Origin: Deroplatys truncata
Lineage: Eukaryota; Arthropoda; Insecta; Mantodea; Mantidae
Assembly (NCBI GenBank): GCA_030765065.1
Contig: CM060990.1
Coordinates: 500,826,190-500,890,189 of the forward strand
Length of the DNA stretch: 64,000 nucleotides
Direction of reading: 5' to 3'
Shown here: positions 42,991 to 53,299 of the stretch, piece by piece
Layout of the letters: the number at the start of each line of letters is the position of its first letter
Numbering within the stretch: the first letter of the stretch is position 1
Made by a program: the position numbers and the translations under genes
Notes under the pieces: model-generated
Seen by the model: the letters and a program-made list of their open reading frames with translations, nothing else
Told to the model about the DNA's origin: nothing
Databases searched by the model: none

Positions 42991-43599
42991 TTCTGTTGCA
43001 AATGGTCTTTTTTCGTACTCCCTTACACATTTTATATGTCCCCGACGTTGTTAACTCCCCCCTCCCCACAAACACTTGTTCTATGCTACAGTCATGTCCA
43101 GCGGAATAAGTACTAAGTTCTTAAGAACGGTATCCTACGTCTTTATAAGTTCATGATACTATACGCCTATTTTCCCTTCTCCTCCACGTATGCGTACGCA
43201 GTTATCTGACCATTGGCTGAGATTCGTTCATGACAAAAAATTACGTTGTCCACCTGGCCCCTGTACTTACGATAATTATAGCATTGGTAGGATCCGTGTT
43301 GCTTCTTCCTTTTTTGCTACAGGCAATTTCTTACGCTACTTTCACAGTTTTGCCTTAACCTATAATTAGGTTCAATTTTATAAATTCTGAAGTCCTGGTT
43401 TCTCTCTATGCCTTCGGGTTACAGAGACGAGAGAACACATTGCCTTAAAAGACAGTGCATTTGCATGTCTCAGCATTAGTTTTATCTGTGAGCTCAATAT
43501 GCCGAGGAATCATTCACATGGTTTTTTTTAAAGCATTTAATTTTAGTAATTTATAGCTCATTGCCGTCTTGACCCTTCTGTTACTGATCCAGCGTGAAC

Positions 43600-44405
43600 G
43601 GGATCACTCGCATGGATTTCTTATCTTATACGTCATTGCCTTCTTGATGAAATATTCCAAGTTTTTAGCTGCGGGGGGACTCGGAAACGTACGTTTGTTA
43701 TGACGACGTAACGGTACACCTGACTCGAATATTATTAGCCCCCTTAGTTTTTTTTGCCTATTTATAATTCATTGCCTTCTTCCTGAACGGGATCTCTTCT
43801 TCTTTGATTCATTTTTTTCAGAGTCATACATTAGTTTTAGCAAAGCAAAACCTTGGATATGACGAGATAACCGTACACATAACTCGAATATTATTAGATC
43901 ACATGTCCTCTGCCTCTGAACGCGGTTCTTGATGCATTTCAGAGCCATACATTAGTTTTTTTAGCAAACCGATGTAACCGTACACATAACTCGAATATTA
44001 TTTAGACCATACGTCTTTTTTTCTCATATATATATACACTTCATTGCCTCTGAACGGGGTTCTTCTTGCAATTAAGGCATACATTCCGGTTTAGCAAACA
44101 ACTGGGGGGACGTGAGCGCGCACGCTCGCACACACGCAGATCGATATTTCACATCTTTTCGGCTTTTAATTATCCTTATTATTCATTTAACTCCACAACA
44201 TAACAATACAGTGTATCAACAACTTCACGAGGGGAAATAACGTGCTCCAGGGAGGGGGACGGACTTCAGAATTCTACACTCAGACTCCCAAACGTTACGT
44301 AATCCCACACGTTACTCGTATACACGGGTACTAACTCCGTCGTTCAATACCACGGCTTGTAATTCAAGTACATAGATGTGCAGACACCCGCGTTAGCACA
44401 CTACT
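43600..44405. repeat. Right terminal inverted repeat of the Polinton, with internal repeats
   Basis: Inverted partner of 28554-29130, longer at about 800 bases. The extra length comes from tandem units carrying CATACATTAGTTTT, CCGTACACATAACTCGAATA and TTATTAGA-like phrases, at about 43685-43740, 43820-43905 and 43940-44010. The arm ends GCGTTAGCACACTACT. Confidence 0.9.
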
Positions 44406-44805
44406 AACATATTCTATGTGTACGCATTGCACAAATATCCCTGCTAACAATAACAGAAAAGATACCCACAAAGCTAAGGGCCCGACGGAAGACGAACGGT
44501 GCATCGTAACCCATTGGACTTCTTCGGAGACCTCAAGCCATATGACGACCCTTCTTGTACCGTGAAGTGAAATAGCTTATTACAAAATGTCCAACAAGGT
44601 TATAGGACGTGTTAATGACTTGTAGGGGACTACACACACAGTCACATGTATGCGCATACACGTTCGATTTAGATAATCGATTGATCACATATGTATTGTA
44701 TTTCCACTGAACCAAGAAGCGTATATAGCTAGTGGCAAGTTACATGCTTATTATTTCTTTCTTTCGTTCATATACAGGAAGGAGACCATTCACACACACA
44801 CACAC
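44406..44805. other. Flank of the Polinton insertion, likely old MULE leader
   Basis: Begins with the duplicated AACATA. By position it continues the sequence upstream of the MULE first exon (28487-28553). No MULE terminal repeat was identified. A (CA)n run lies near 44792-44806. Confidence 0.5.
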
Positions 44806-46248
44806 ATAGAAAATCTCAAAAATAGACTGCTTACATTCAGGTATTCATTTCACATATGTAGAGAATAAAAAAGTCCATTACAACAAGTGTCCAGAAATGC
44901 TCGGTTTCTGAGTTATGGCCTTCAAAACAGTGATATTCCCCGGAACGTATTTCTTCAAGCAGGCAGTTGCCGTAACAGCAGGGCTCTCTGACAGTTCATT
45001 CCGAGGCGAAGGGTACATTAAGTATTGTATTTAGCGTTTCACTGAGCGACATGTACTCAAATCACGAGCTCGCAGAAATGCACTTTATGTACGCTAAGGC
45101 GGACGGCAATGCGCTGGTCGTCGTTTGTACCAAGAGATGTACCCACAGCGAAGATATCCAGATCGGAACACATTTGAACGTTGCCATCGGCGTCTGTGCG
45201 TTTATGGGAGGGTTACATCTCCTGGTTTTGGGAGGAGACCACCAAGATCTACAACTCCAGATGTAAAACAGGAAATTCTGGATTCTGTGCACACGACTCC
45301 TTTTATCAATACACGAAGGTTAGGGTTGCAAGTGAATGTTCCTCATACGACTGTCTAGAGACTGTTGCGAGAGCAACAGTTGTATCCTTATCATTTGCAA
45401 CATGTACAGACCCTGTCACCAGCAAATTACCCTGCTCGATTGATGTTCTGCCATTGGTTCGTGCAGCGCTGTGCTACAAATCCGAACTTTTCTGTGTTAG
45501 TATTATTTACAGATGAAGCACAGTTCACACGAGATGGCATTATAAACTTCAACATTCAGCATGAATGAACATATGAAGACCCACCTGTTATTGTCCCATC
45601 TCATCACCAAGTGCGGTTCACTCTCAACATGATGATCGGTTAGTTGGACCCATTTACTTGTAAGCGGTCTTACAGGGCAGGCGTACACAAACTTCCTGGA
45701 AAACGCCATACCTCATATATATGAAAACACTCCACTTAGCATTCGTCAAAAAGCTCCCTCTTTTATGATAGCGCTCCTGCGCATTTCAGTCGTACCGAAC
45801 GTCGGTACTTGGATGGAAGGTTTCCTGATGAATGGATAGGTAAAGGTGGCCCAATTGCTTGGCCACCACGCTCGACTGATTTGAATCCTGCCGACTTCTA
45901 CTTGTGGGGCAATTTGAAATCGTTGGTGTATTTGTCTTCGGTGGCTGACATGGAATCCCTTCAGAATCGAATTGTGGAAGGTTGTGAGGAAATACGCAAT
46001 ACTCTTGTTCGCAAGGCCATGAAACTTCGATGTGTATCCTGTATTGAAGCAGGAGCTGGATACATTGAAAACCTTCTGTAAGGAAAACAACCGGCAGTAA
46101 GATATACGTTGCGGTGAATATCACTGTTTTGAAGACCATAACACAGAACCAAAGCATTTTTGGACACATGCTGCAATGGATTTTATTATTTTCTGCATAT
46201 GAGGAAAACACACCTGAAATTATGCTCTCTATTTTTGAAAGAGCCTAT
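44806..46248 (+). mobile_element. Mariner-like element with ~140-bp inverted repeats
   Basis: Left GTGTCCAGAAATGCTCGGTT with TATGGCCTTCAAAACAGTGA matches the reverse complement of the right GTCTTCAAAACAGTGATATT / GTGTCCAAAAATGCTTTGGT region (about 46105-46245). Outer ends are GAAAATCTCAAAAATAG and CTATTTTTGAAAGAGCC. The element is related to that at 18823-21060 by its transposase but the inverted repeats differ, so it is a separate family. Confidence 0.78.
45048..46083 (+). pseudogene. Mariner-type transposase relic with DUF4817-like head
   Basis: Pieces in different frames run in family order. HELAEMHFMYAKADGNAL (45051-) is the helix-turn-helix head, and NTFERCHRRLCVYGRV with GLQVNVPHTTV (45125-45358) completes it. 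EQQLYPYHLQHVQTLSPANY and LVLFTDEAQFTRDGIINF (45365-45568) carry the first catalytic aspartate box TDEAQFTRDG. DGRFPDEWIGKGGPIAWPPR then STDLNPADFYLWGNLKSLVY (45809-46081) is the last box, followed by IEAGAGYIENLL. At least three frameshifts are present. Codon similarity to the intact family is still high, so it is a fairly recent death. Confidence 0.88.
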
Positions 46249-46324
46249 ATATATTGTCCATATATCGATAATACGGAGTAAACACATTTCAGTTTATATA
46301 CACGCAGGGAGCAGACCCAATATT

Positions 46325-46364
<40 letters not shown>

Positions 46365-46740
46365 AAAATACTTATACTTCTTAGCACGTAGAGTTATCTC
46401 CCTCAGGGGAGAATGAGCGAAAATGATCTTTTTACAAGTATAAATCATTCAAACCAACCACTGCAGGAAGGCACAAATCGTATCGATATGATAACTATGT
46501 CAAACTGACACGTCACAAAAATACCTTTCGTAAAATCGTAAATTTGCGAATTTCTGCAAATTTGCACAAAAACTATGAATTTCCACTCAGATTAAAGCCA
46601 CCCATACTTGTAGTGGCATTAAAATGGCGTGCGGAGCCAGTCACACATAATTTTGGATTTAGGAATGTTAATAGCGTTAAAAATAAAGGTTGAGTTTCTC
46701 CCTTTCATTTCTAGGAAATTCATTAATGGGTGTACTTAGA
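46249..46740. other. Non-coding DNA with a (TA)n microsatellite
   Basis: TA repeats at 46328-46362; nothing else recognised. Confidence 0.6.
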
Positions 46741-46751
46741 ATCGGTTTCAA

Positions 46752-47340
46752 CCAAGCGAGATGGCCCAAGTGGTTGCGTCTGAGGCCCGCATTCTGGAGG
46801 TCATGGGATCCATTCCCGCGGCCGAACATCCAGACCCACGGCTTTTTCGGGAGTTTACGCTGGTCATTATGCGAATGCTTGGAAGTCTCACTGACTCCCC
46901 CGAATTTATCTTACCTCATTCCATCTCATTCATCTCCCTCTTTCACGTTGCAGGTTGGCTCCGGGGCTGTGCGTCGGATGACTGCGGACAGATGACGCAG
47001 ATGGCTTACGAGATGGAATTTCTTCTCGGCCCCGTCAGATGGAGGCTGCTTGAGTCTTCGCTGCTGGGTCAGACTTCTCCCGGTCCCCGCTGGAGGGCGG
47101 CCTGTGAGTCACCCTCCGATGGTTTCGTAAGGCTACCTTGAACGCATCCAGGCTCGATGGTCAAGTTTGCAACTGTTAGGGATCTCTGCGCGTCCCTGTC
47201 GGCTGTGCCGGCCATTCCTTCAGACCATACTACTCTTGTGGTTCCTTCATCCCATCCGTTTCTCCCGTGGGCGTATGCACAAAGGATTTATGTGTGGGTC
47301 CAGGTGCTAGGTGTCCTTTCCGTAGCGCAATCCTAATCCT
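46752..47340 (+). mobile_element. tRNA-derived SINE, family A copy 3
   Basis: Head GCGAGATGGCCCAAGTGG (box A), GGGATCCATTCCCGCGG (decayed box B), then the family body (CCACGGCTTTTTCGGGAG, GCGAATGCTTGGAAGTC, CTCATTCCATCTCATTC). The 3' limit is uncertain because the body beyond 47000 diverges from the other copies. Two overlapping open frames here are chance frames within the SINE. Confidence 0.78.
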
Positions 47341-47373
47341 AGAATTGTTTTCAAATGGTGATTATACACACCC

Positions 47374-48700
47374 GTAGAATATTACAGAACTCGAGGCCAC
47401 TTTTAGACCAAAAATGCGCATGCATTAAAAAATATAGGGAAAAGGAGTGAAGATGCCAGGCTAGATAGTATTTGAAGGAGGGAAATGCATTTATATGGGA
47501 GAGATAGGGAAATCTATGAGAGATGCTAGGCTAGACAGATTTGACGGAGGGAAATGCGTTTAATTGGAGAGAGAGAGAGGGAATACGAGGAGAGATCCTA
47601 GGCTAGCCAGGGTTGGAAGGTAGAATATACATTTATATGGGAGAGATAGAGAAAACGAGGAGAGAAGTTAGGCTGAGCAGAAGTAGGAGACCAGAAAAGG
47701 TATTTACATGGCTGAGATAGGGAATACAAGGAGAAATGCTGGGCTAGCCAGGGTTGAGGGCCAAAATATGCATTTATAAAGGATGCATCACCTAAAACTT
47801 ACACTGCAAATATTTCGGAAAGGGAAAGTGCTATTGATGTGCAGTTTTCACAGCATTGAATGATAGTCAGATGTTTTGAGCAAACATACAATTTTTAAAT
47901 GTAACAATGTCTAGTTACATCAACAGAATAAAGTTAGGGTAAATTAGAATGTCAATGGTCTTTGTTGCACCCTGTATAGCAGAGATATGGAAAACAAGGA
48001 GAGATGCCAGGCTGGACAGGATTTAAGGGTAGAATATGCGTTTACATGGGAACAGATAGGGAAAATTAGGAGAGGTGGTAACTTAGACAGCATTAAAGGG
48101 TAGAGTATGTGTTTTATATGGGATACATAGGGAAAACAAGGAGAGATGCTAGGAAGGCAGGGGTAAGGGACTAGAAAAGCAGTTTTACGGCTGAGATAAG
48201 GAATACGAAGAGAGATGCTAGGCTATACAGAGGTTGAAACCTGGAATATGCGTTTACATAACAGGGATGGGGAATACGAGGAGAAATGCCAGGTTAGACA
48301 AGGTTTGAGGGCGGGATATGGGTTTTATATGAAGAGTTAGGGAAAATGTGGGGAGATGCTAGACTAAGAGGGGGTTGAGAACTAGACAGTGTGTTTATAT
48401 GGCAAAAGATAAGAAATACGGGGAGAGGTGCTAGAGAACACAGGGATTGGTGGTATTTAGGGATTTTTTTTCCAGAAAACTGGAGAACAATTTCAGGGTA
48501 TTTAGAGCACAGGCACAACATTTCGGGGAGGCACTCACAGATAATTTACAGAGCTGGAACTGGGCGAAATGCGTTTATATGAGATGGATGAGGAAAACGC
48601 GGAGAGATGCTAGGCTAGCCAGGGGTTGATGTGTAGAATATGCTTTTATATGAGAAAGATAGGGAATACGATGAGTGATGATGGGAAGGATAGAGTTTGA
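47374..48700 (+). repeat. Left arm: ~73-bp tandem repeat array
   Basis: About 15 diverged units with the recurring phrase GAGAGATGCTAGGCTAG-CAG, some lengthened by insertions (a MITE at 47775-47977; extra DNA near 48450-48540). Confidence 0.85.
47775..47977. mobile_element. Short mariner-type MITE inside a repeat unit
   Basis: About 200 bases interrupt a 73-bp unit at its TTTATA...TATAGC junction. The ends AAGGATGCATCACCTAAAAC and, inverted, CAGGGTGCAACAAAGACC are similar, and TA flanks each side. It has no coding capacity. The CAGGGTG end resembles Tc1/mariner non-autonomous elements. Confidence 0.6.
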
Positions 48701-49939
48701 AGGTATTTACGGATGGTTTGCAGGAGGGCGGAGCAGTTTAGGAGGTATTTTGAGCACCTTTAAGGCATTTTAATGATATTTTAGCCAGTGGAGCAGGAAT
48801 TGTAATACATTTGTAGAAAATTTTCAAAGGTATTTTAGGCTATGGCATCAGTTATATCCACGGGCGGCGTCTTAAGATATTGGAACGCGATAAGGTGTTT
48901 CAAACGTATTTTAGCCATCAGTGCAGGTATTTTCATGGTATTGGCACAGTTTTATAGAGTATTATGTCGAATTTTTATAAACAGAAGCAGGCATTTTAAT
49001 GATATCAGCACAGGCTTTTGTGGTATTCTCCCATGTTTTATAGATATTTCTGTTGTATTATACAGAGCCTGGGATGTTCTATAATAATTTCTATCGTTTT
49101 TACATTCATATTGGCTCCTTTTTAAGACTTCTGTATATTCTAATGCTAACATTTGATAGACCATGTAAAGCTAACGGTCTTTTCTGACGCAGTCTTAAGC
49201 TCCATTTATGATATTGTTTTTCTTCAGTTTTTCCTGTTTTTATGTGGTTATGTCTTGGCTAGGTGTATTGACTTTACCAGTTAATCGGTGCTTTATTAGA
49301 TAAGGATTGTAAGGGTAGGCACCTCTTTTCTGGGCTTGAGACCGCCGCTAGGATTTGTTCCTAATGGCAGAGTTAACGCCTCCCCTTTAACTTATTCTTC
49401 TTTCTTCATCAGGTGTCTGCTAGATGTATGTACGGCACTTGACTGAATTTCCATTTTTCAAATTGTAGGATCACGAGATAACCATCCTCTTGAGATCAAG
49501 GTTGCATTCCCTTAAGCACTGCATGTAATGCTGTAATGTCGATATGCATATGTAGTTAGTTCATCCTCTGCAATAACTCTTTTATCGCCGTATGGAGTTC
49601 AACTTAATTTTATTCGGAAAGATGTTCGGAAATTTTAAAGATGGGGCTAATAGTAAAATCATTCAGCGTTTTATCGGACTACGACCTAAGATGTGTGCAC
49701 TAGATATCCACGGCACAACGATAAAAATATTAAAGGGATAAAACGTAGTGTCATTAAGAAGTACATTATATTTGACAGTTATGCAGACTGTCTTAAAACA
49801 AACAAAAAAATGATATGAACGCCCATGAATCTGCTTCTGTCACAAGAGCACGGTATTGCATCAGTGCAAGCGAATAAAATTACGTTCACTCCATAGGAGG
49901 ATAGAAGAGTAATTGCAGAGGATTTTATAGTCCTCAATT
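48701..49939. other. Central segment of the Foldback-like element
   Basis: From 48700 to about 49080 a weak repeat of (G/A)GGTATTTTAG(G/C)C and GTGCAGG(T/C)ATTTT phrases occurs at irregular 40-60-base spacing. The rest is unique. No transposase or other gene is recognised. Confidence 0.5.
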
Positions 49940-50742
49940 CCCCCTGGTTTAGCATCTCTCCACGTTTTCCCTAAGTCTTCGTATAAAACTCATATTCCGC
50001 GTACAACCCCGTCTAACCTGGCATCTTTCCTCGTATTCCCTATCCCTTGTATTTAAACCATATTCTAGCCTTCAACCTCCGTATAGTCTAGCATCTCTCC
50101 TCGTAATATTTATCTCTCTCATATAAAACATATATTCTAACCTTTAATCCTGTCTAGCTTAGCATTTCTCCTTGTTTTCCCTATCTGTTCCCATATAAAC
50201 GCATATTCTACCCTTCAACCCTGTCTAGTCTAGCATCTCTCCTTGTTTTCCCTACCTCCTCCATATGAAGCGTATATTTCACCCTTTCAACCCTGTCTAG
50301 CCTGGCATATATCCTCGTATTTCCTGACTCTGCTATATAAACGCATATTCTAGACTTCAACCGTTCACTAGCCTAGCGTCTCTCCTCGTATTCCGTAACT
50401 CAGCCATATAAATGCGTTTTCTAGTCACCTACCCCTGCCTAGCCTAGCATCTCTCCTCGTTTTCCCAGTCTCTCACATATAAAACACATATTCATCCCTT
50501 CAATCTCTGTCTAGTCCAGCATCCCTACTCGTATTTCGTATCTCTCCCACATAAATGTATATTCTACCTTTCAACCCTGTCTAGCCCAGCGTCTCTCTTC
50601 GTATTCGTTATCTCTCCCATATAAACGCATTTCCCTCCTTCAACCACTGTATAGCCTAGAATCTTCACTCGTTTTCCCTATCTTTTCCCATGTATGCGCA
50701 TTTTTTGTTAAAACGTGGCCTCCAAATCTCATATATCCTACT
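49940..50742 (-). repeat. Right arm: inverted ~73-bp tandem repeat array
   Basis: About ten diverged units of CTAGCCTAGCATCTCTCCTC, GTTTTCCCTATCTCTCCCAT, ATAAACGCATATTCTACC, the reverse complement of the left arm units. Confidence 0.88.
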
Positions 50743-52151
50743 CACGCCAAGTGAATAAGCATATTTAGGCTGGTATCGCTCCTGCTCCAAGTTAACTTTG
50801 GTGTAAGCAGGAGCTAAGAAAGTTCACATTTACTGGTAGAGATGAAGGGAGGAGTTTTCTGATAGGCTGGTAGGCATTTGACGGCGCATGCATGTGTTAG
50901 TTGTGTTCGTAAGGAACTCTTTGGCACATTTTCCAATTTCGTTTTTGAAGCAATGTTAGTGGTCAAAACAAACATCGGAGAGATATACATATCTACTCTT
51001 GCACAGGCCAAACAGTTACTTTCACTAGGTAATTGTGTCTGAAATACATCCTAACCTTTTACTTTCCTAATAGATAATTTAATCGGGGTAAATGAAGTTC
51101 TTTAAATGCAATTACATGTGATAATAACAGTTTCAATTTATAAATTGCATTCGCTTAATCTGGTCAAAAGAAAGAAGAATATGTTTATCTTTGCAGGAAT
51201 GACTAGTCAGTTTTAACTTAAAAATTAGTTTTAAATTTGGTTTTTGAGATACATCACGGAATATTGGCATATTTTTATAGAACCTTAGGTTGCGCGTTAG
51301 ACATATCGAATTCCCTGTTTTTACGCAGAAACAAATTAAGGATTTCTAGAATAGATATTAAAGATGTTGGTATCCCCAAATAGATACGATTACTTAGCAA
51401 CACTTAATCAAATTTACTTATCAGCTCATCGCAGTTAGAGTTTAAATTTAAGTCTGCCACTGTAATTTTAACACATTTGCTATTTTATTTACAAATGGGG
51501 CCAATCATGACAAATGTGTACTCAGCAGAGTAAATAACATAAAATCGATATCGACATTTCTTGCAATGTTGGTTTTTTCCTAATTTGTGGGTGGGTGTGT
51601 GTATGTGCGCGCGCGCGCGTGTGTGTGAGAGAGGGAGAGCAGAGCACATCAGTGAAACAATGGGAAACCCTCAGTGGAATCAGCTAGAGTTCCATGAACA
51701 GATCGGCACAGTGACGTAAACATTTTGTTGGCACATACGCCGGTGGGCATTTCCTATCACTACGCCCACCAGGTCTAATCTATAACATAAATAACAATCA
51801 TGTATCCTGTAAGTATTTAATTCCAGTAAATCCGTGTGAGTAACCGCCGTCACAGCGCCGCTGGCAGTTTCCGAGAGCCACTGTCAGATCACCTTGCCGA
51901 TAAACTCTTTGGTATTTCACCTCTGCTCGATGTTCACATGGCTGTTGTACCCTTGTTAATATCTCTAAGAATTTTGCATTCCCACTACTTAATTTCTTCT
52001 ACTCATTCTTTACTTTTTGTACATATGTCTTACAGCTGCAGGTTTGCACATTTCCCTCGTTCTTCAGCACAATCACATACCTTTCAATTTAGCCTCATGT
52101 TACACCTAAGTTGATCCAATTCACACATCCACGGTTTTCCCCTCTCCCTCC

Positions 52152-52209
<58 letters not shown>

Positions 52210-52795
52210 ATTGTAACCTGTTGCAGGAATTTCCTTACCCAATGTCACTACAGAGTAATTATAAGGCCCATCCATATGTTGTAATGTCATCCTCATATTA
52301 ATCAGAATAGATGAAATAGAATGTTAAGAAACCCAAATATACAAAAACAAAAAAAAATTTCAGAGCACTCGAAAATAATAAAATCTCCCAAATTTCTGCT
52401 AAGGTTTAATTTTCATAACAGTTTTAGATACAGTGAATATAGAGGGGAGAATATCAATGCACTGTGGCTAATATTAATCCATTTTATCGAGATTAAAATT
52501 AGTTTGGATAGTAAAGGCGAGGGATTTTCTTAATTTTCTCTGGTAAATAAGCACAATTTATTACTTAATCACATTTCATCACAAGGTACCACAAAGACAA
52601 AAATAGTTAATGACCTTAAATATAGTGAGCAAGTAAACAATGTTAATCTATGCATTAGTAAAACCGAATGTAACTGAAAATTTTCTCCTAATTTTCTATT
52701 TTTAATTATTAATGAATATTACGTGTATAATGGGCTACCCTCAAAATAAAATGCATTCTTAAAAATATAGTGGGCAGGTATGTAGAATGGAATTA
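50743..52795. other. AT-rich DNA with microsatellites, no gene recognised
   Basis: A GT/CG-alternating run at 51593-51627 and a (CT)n(AT)n run at 52148-52208 are the only structured parts. The frames at 51836-52114 and 52321-52533 show no known motif and the first is low in conserved features. Confidence 0.5.
52148..52208. repeat. (CT)n(AT)n compound microsatellite
   Basis: CTCTCTCT for about 30 bases passes straight into ATATATAT for about 30 bases. Confidence 0.95.
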
Positions 52796-52796
52796 C

Positions 52797-53297
52797 CGGA
52801 GGGGGTCACCTCGCCGCTGCGACCAACTAGATCTATTGTGATCAGGGATAAAGTGAAGGAGCCGCAGGAAGTCGCAGGTCGGCAGGCAGACTGGATTACA
52901 TAGACGCACGGAAGTTCTTATCATTTCCAGTAAGAACACCCGCTCTCGCTAATAGAGGCGAAAAGTCCCGCAAGAGTGCAACGAAGAGGCCTTGCAGGCA
53001 GGCCAACGCCTCCTGTCGTTGGCGGGGAGAAATCTTACCAAAGCGCATCAACCATGCCATCTGCCCATCACCGGACGCATTACGGAACCCGGAGACACTG
53101 CCTGAAAGATGAAATGACAGGAAATGAGGGAAAGGAGAAATCGTGGTGGGATGCACCACCACAACATTTGCCTAAGCGACCAGAGGAAAACCACGAAAAA
53201 CCACATGTGCAGAGTGGGTGACCACCAGGAATCGAACCAGGGACCGCCTGAATGCTGACCACAGACGTTGTCGCCTGAGCCTTCCCGCTCGGTACGC
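52797..53297 (-). mobile_element. tRNA-derived SINE, family A copy 4 (reverse)
   Basis: Read on the minus strand: head GAGCGGGAAGGCTCAGGCGA, box B GGTTCGATTCCTGGTGG, body with GGTTTTTCGTGGTTTTCC and TTTCCTCATTTCCTGTCA, and tail CTAGTTGGTCGCAGCGGCGAGGTGA. It matches copy 2 (25085-25612) over its whole length and is about 500 bases, so both ends of the family are well placed by this pair. Confidence 0.88.
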
Positions 53298-53299
53298 AT

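Larger units (their letters stand above)
28554..44405. mobile_element. Polinton/Maverick fossil, ends whole, genes broken
   Basis: A 15.85-kb element bounded by inverted repeats beginning AGTAGTGTGCTAACGCG and flanked by a perfect 6-bp duplication AACATA (28548-28553 and 44406-44411). The AGT...ACT ends and 6-bp duplication are those of Polintons. Parts seen: major and minor capsid proteins, adenain-like protease, phospholipase-A2-like protein, packaging ATPase, fibre-like region, DUF8207-like protein, chromodomain integrase, protein-primed DNA polymerase B and several small unknown genes. Gene content also matches adintovirus-like relatives. The ends look intact. Several genes are broken, with perhaps six to ten breaks in total. 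The outer ~370 bases of the two ends agree at roughly 95% or better, so the copy is probably fairly young. Confidence 0.95.
47374..50742. mobile_element. Foldback-like element with satellite-type inverted arms
   Basis: A left arm (47374-48700) and an inverted right arm (about 49940-50742) are each built of tandem ~73-bp units. The unit reads GGGAAAACGAGGAGAGATGC, TAGGCTAGACAGGGTTGA, AGGGTAGAATATGCGTTTAT, ATGGGAGAGATA on the left and the reverse complement on the right. The outer borders match as inverted repeats (GAGGCCAC then TTTT, and AAAAATGCGCAT). About 1.2 kb of unique and weakly repetitive DNA lies between. Arms made of tandem repeats are the hallmark of Foldback elements, which in Drosophila belong to the Mutator superfamily. 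No transposase is seen, so the copy would be non-autonomous. No target duplication was recognised. Confidence 0.72.

Noticed and set aside
51836-52114. Hydrophobic 92-codon protein
   Set aside because: No known motif; composition follows the local CT-rich DNA beside a microsatellite.
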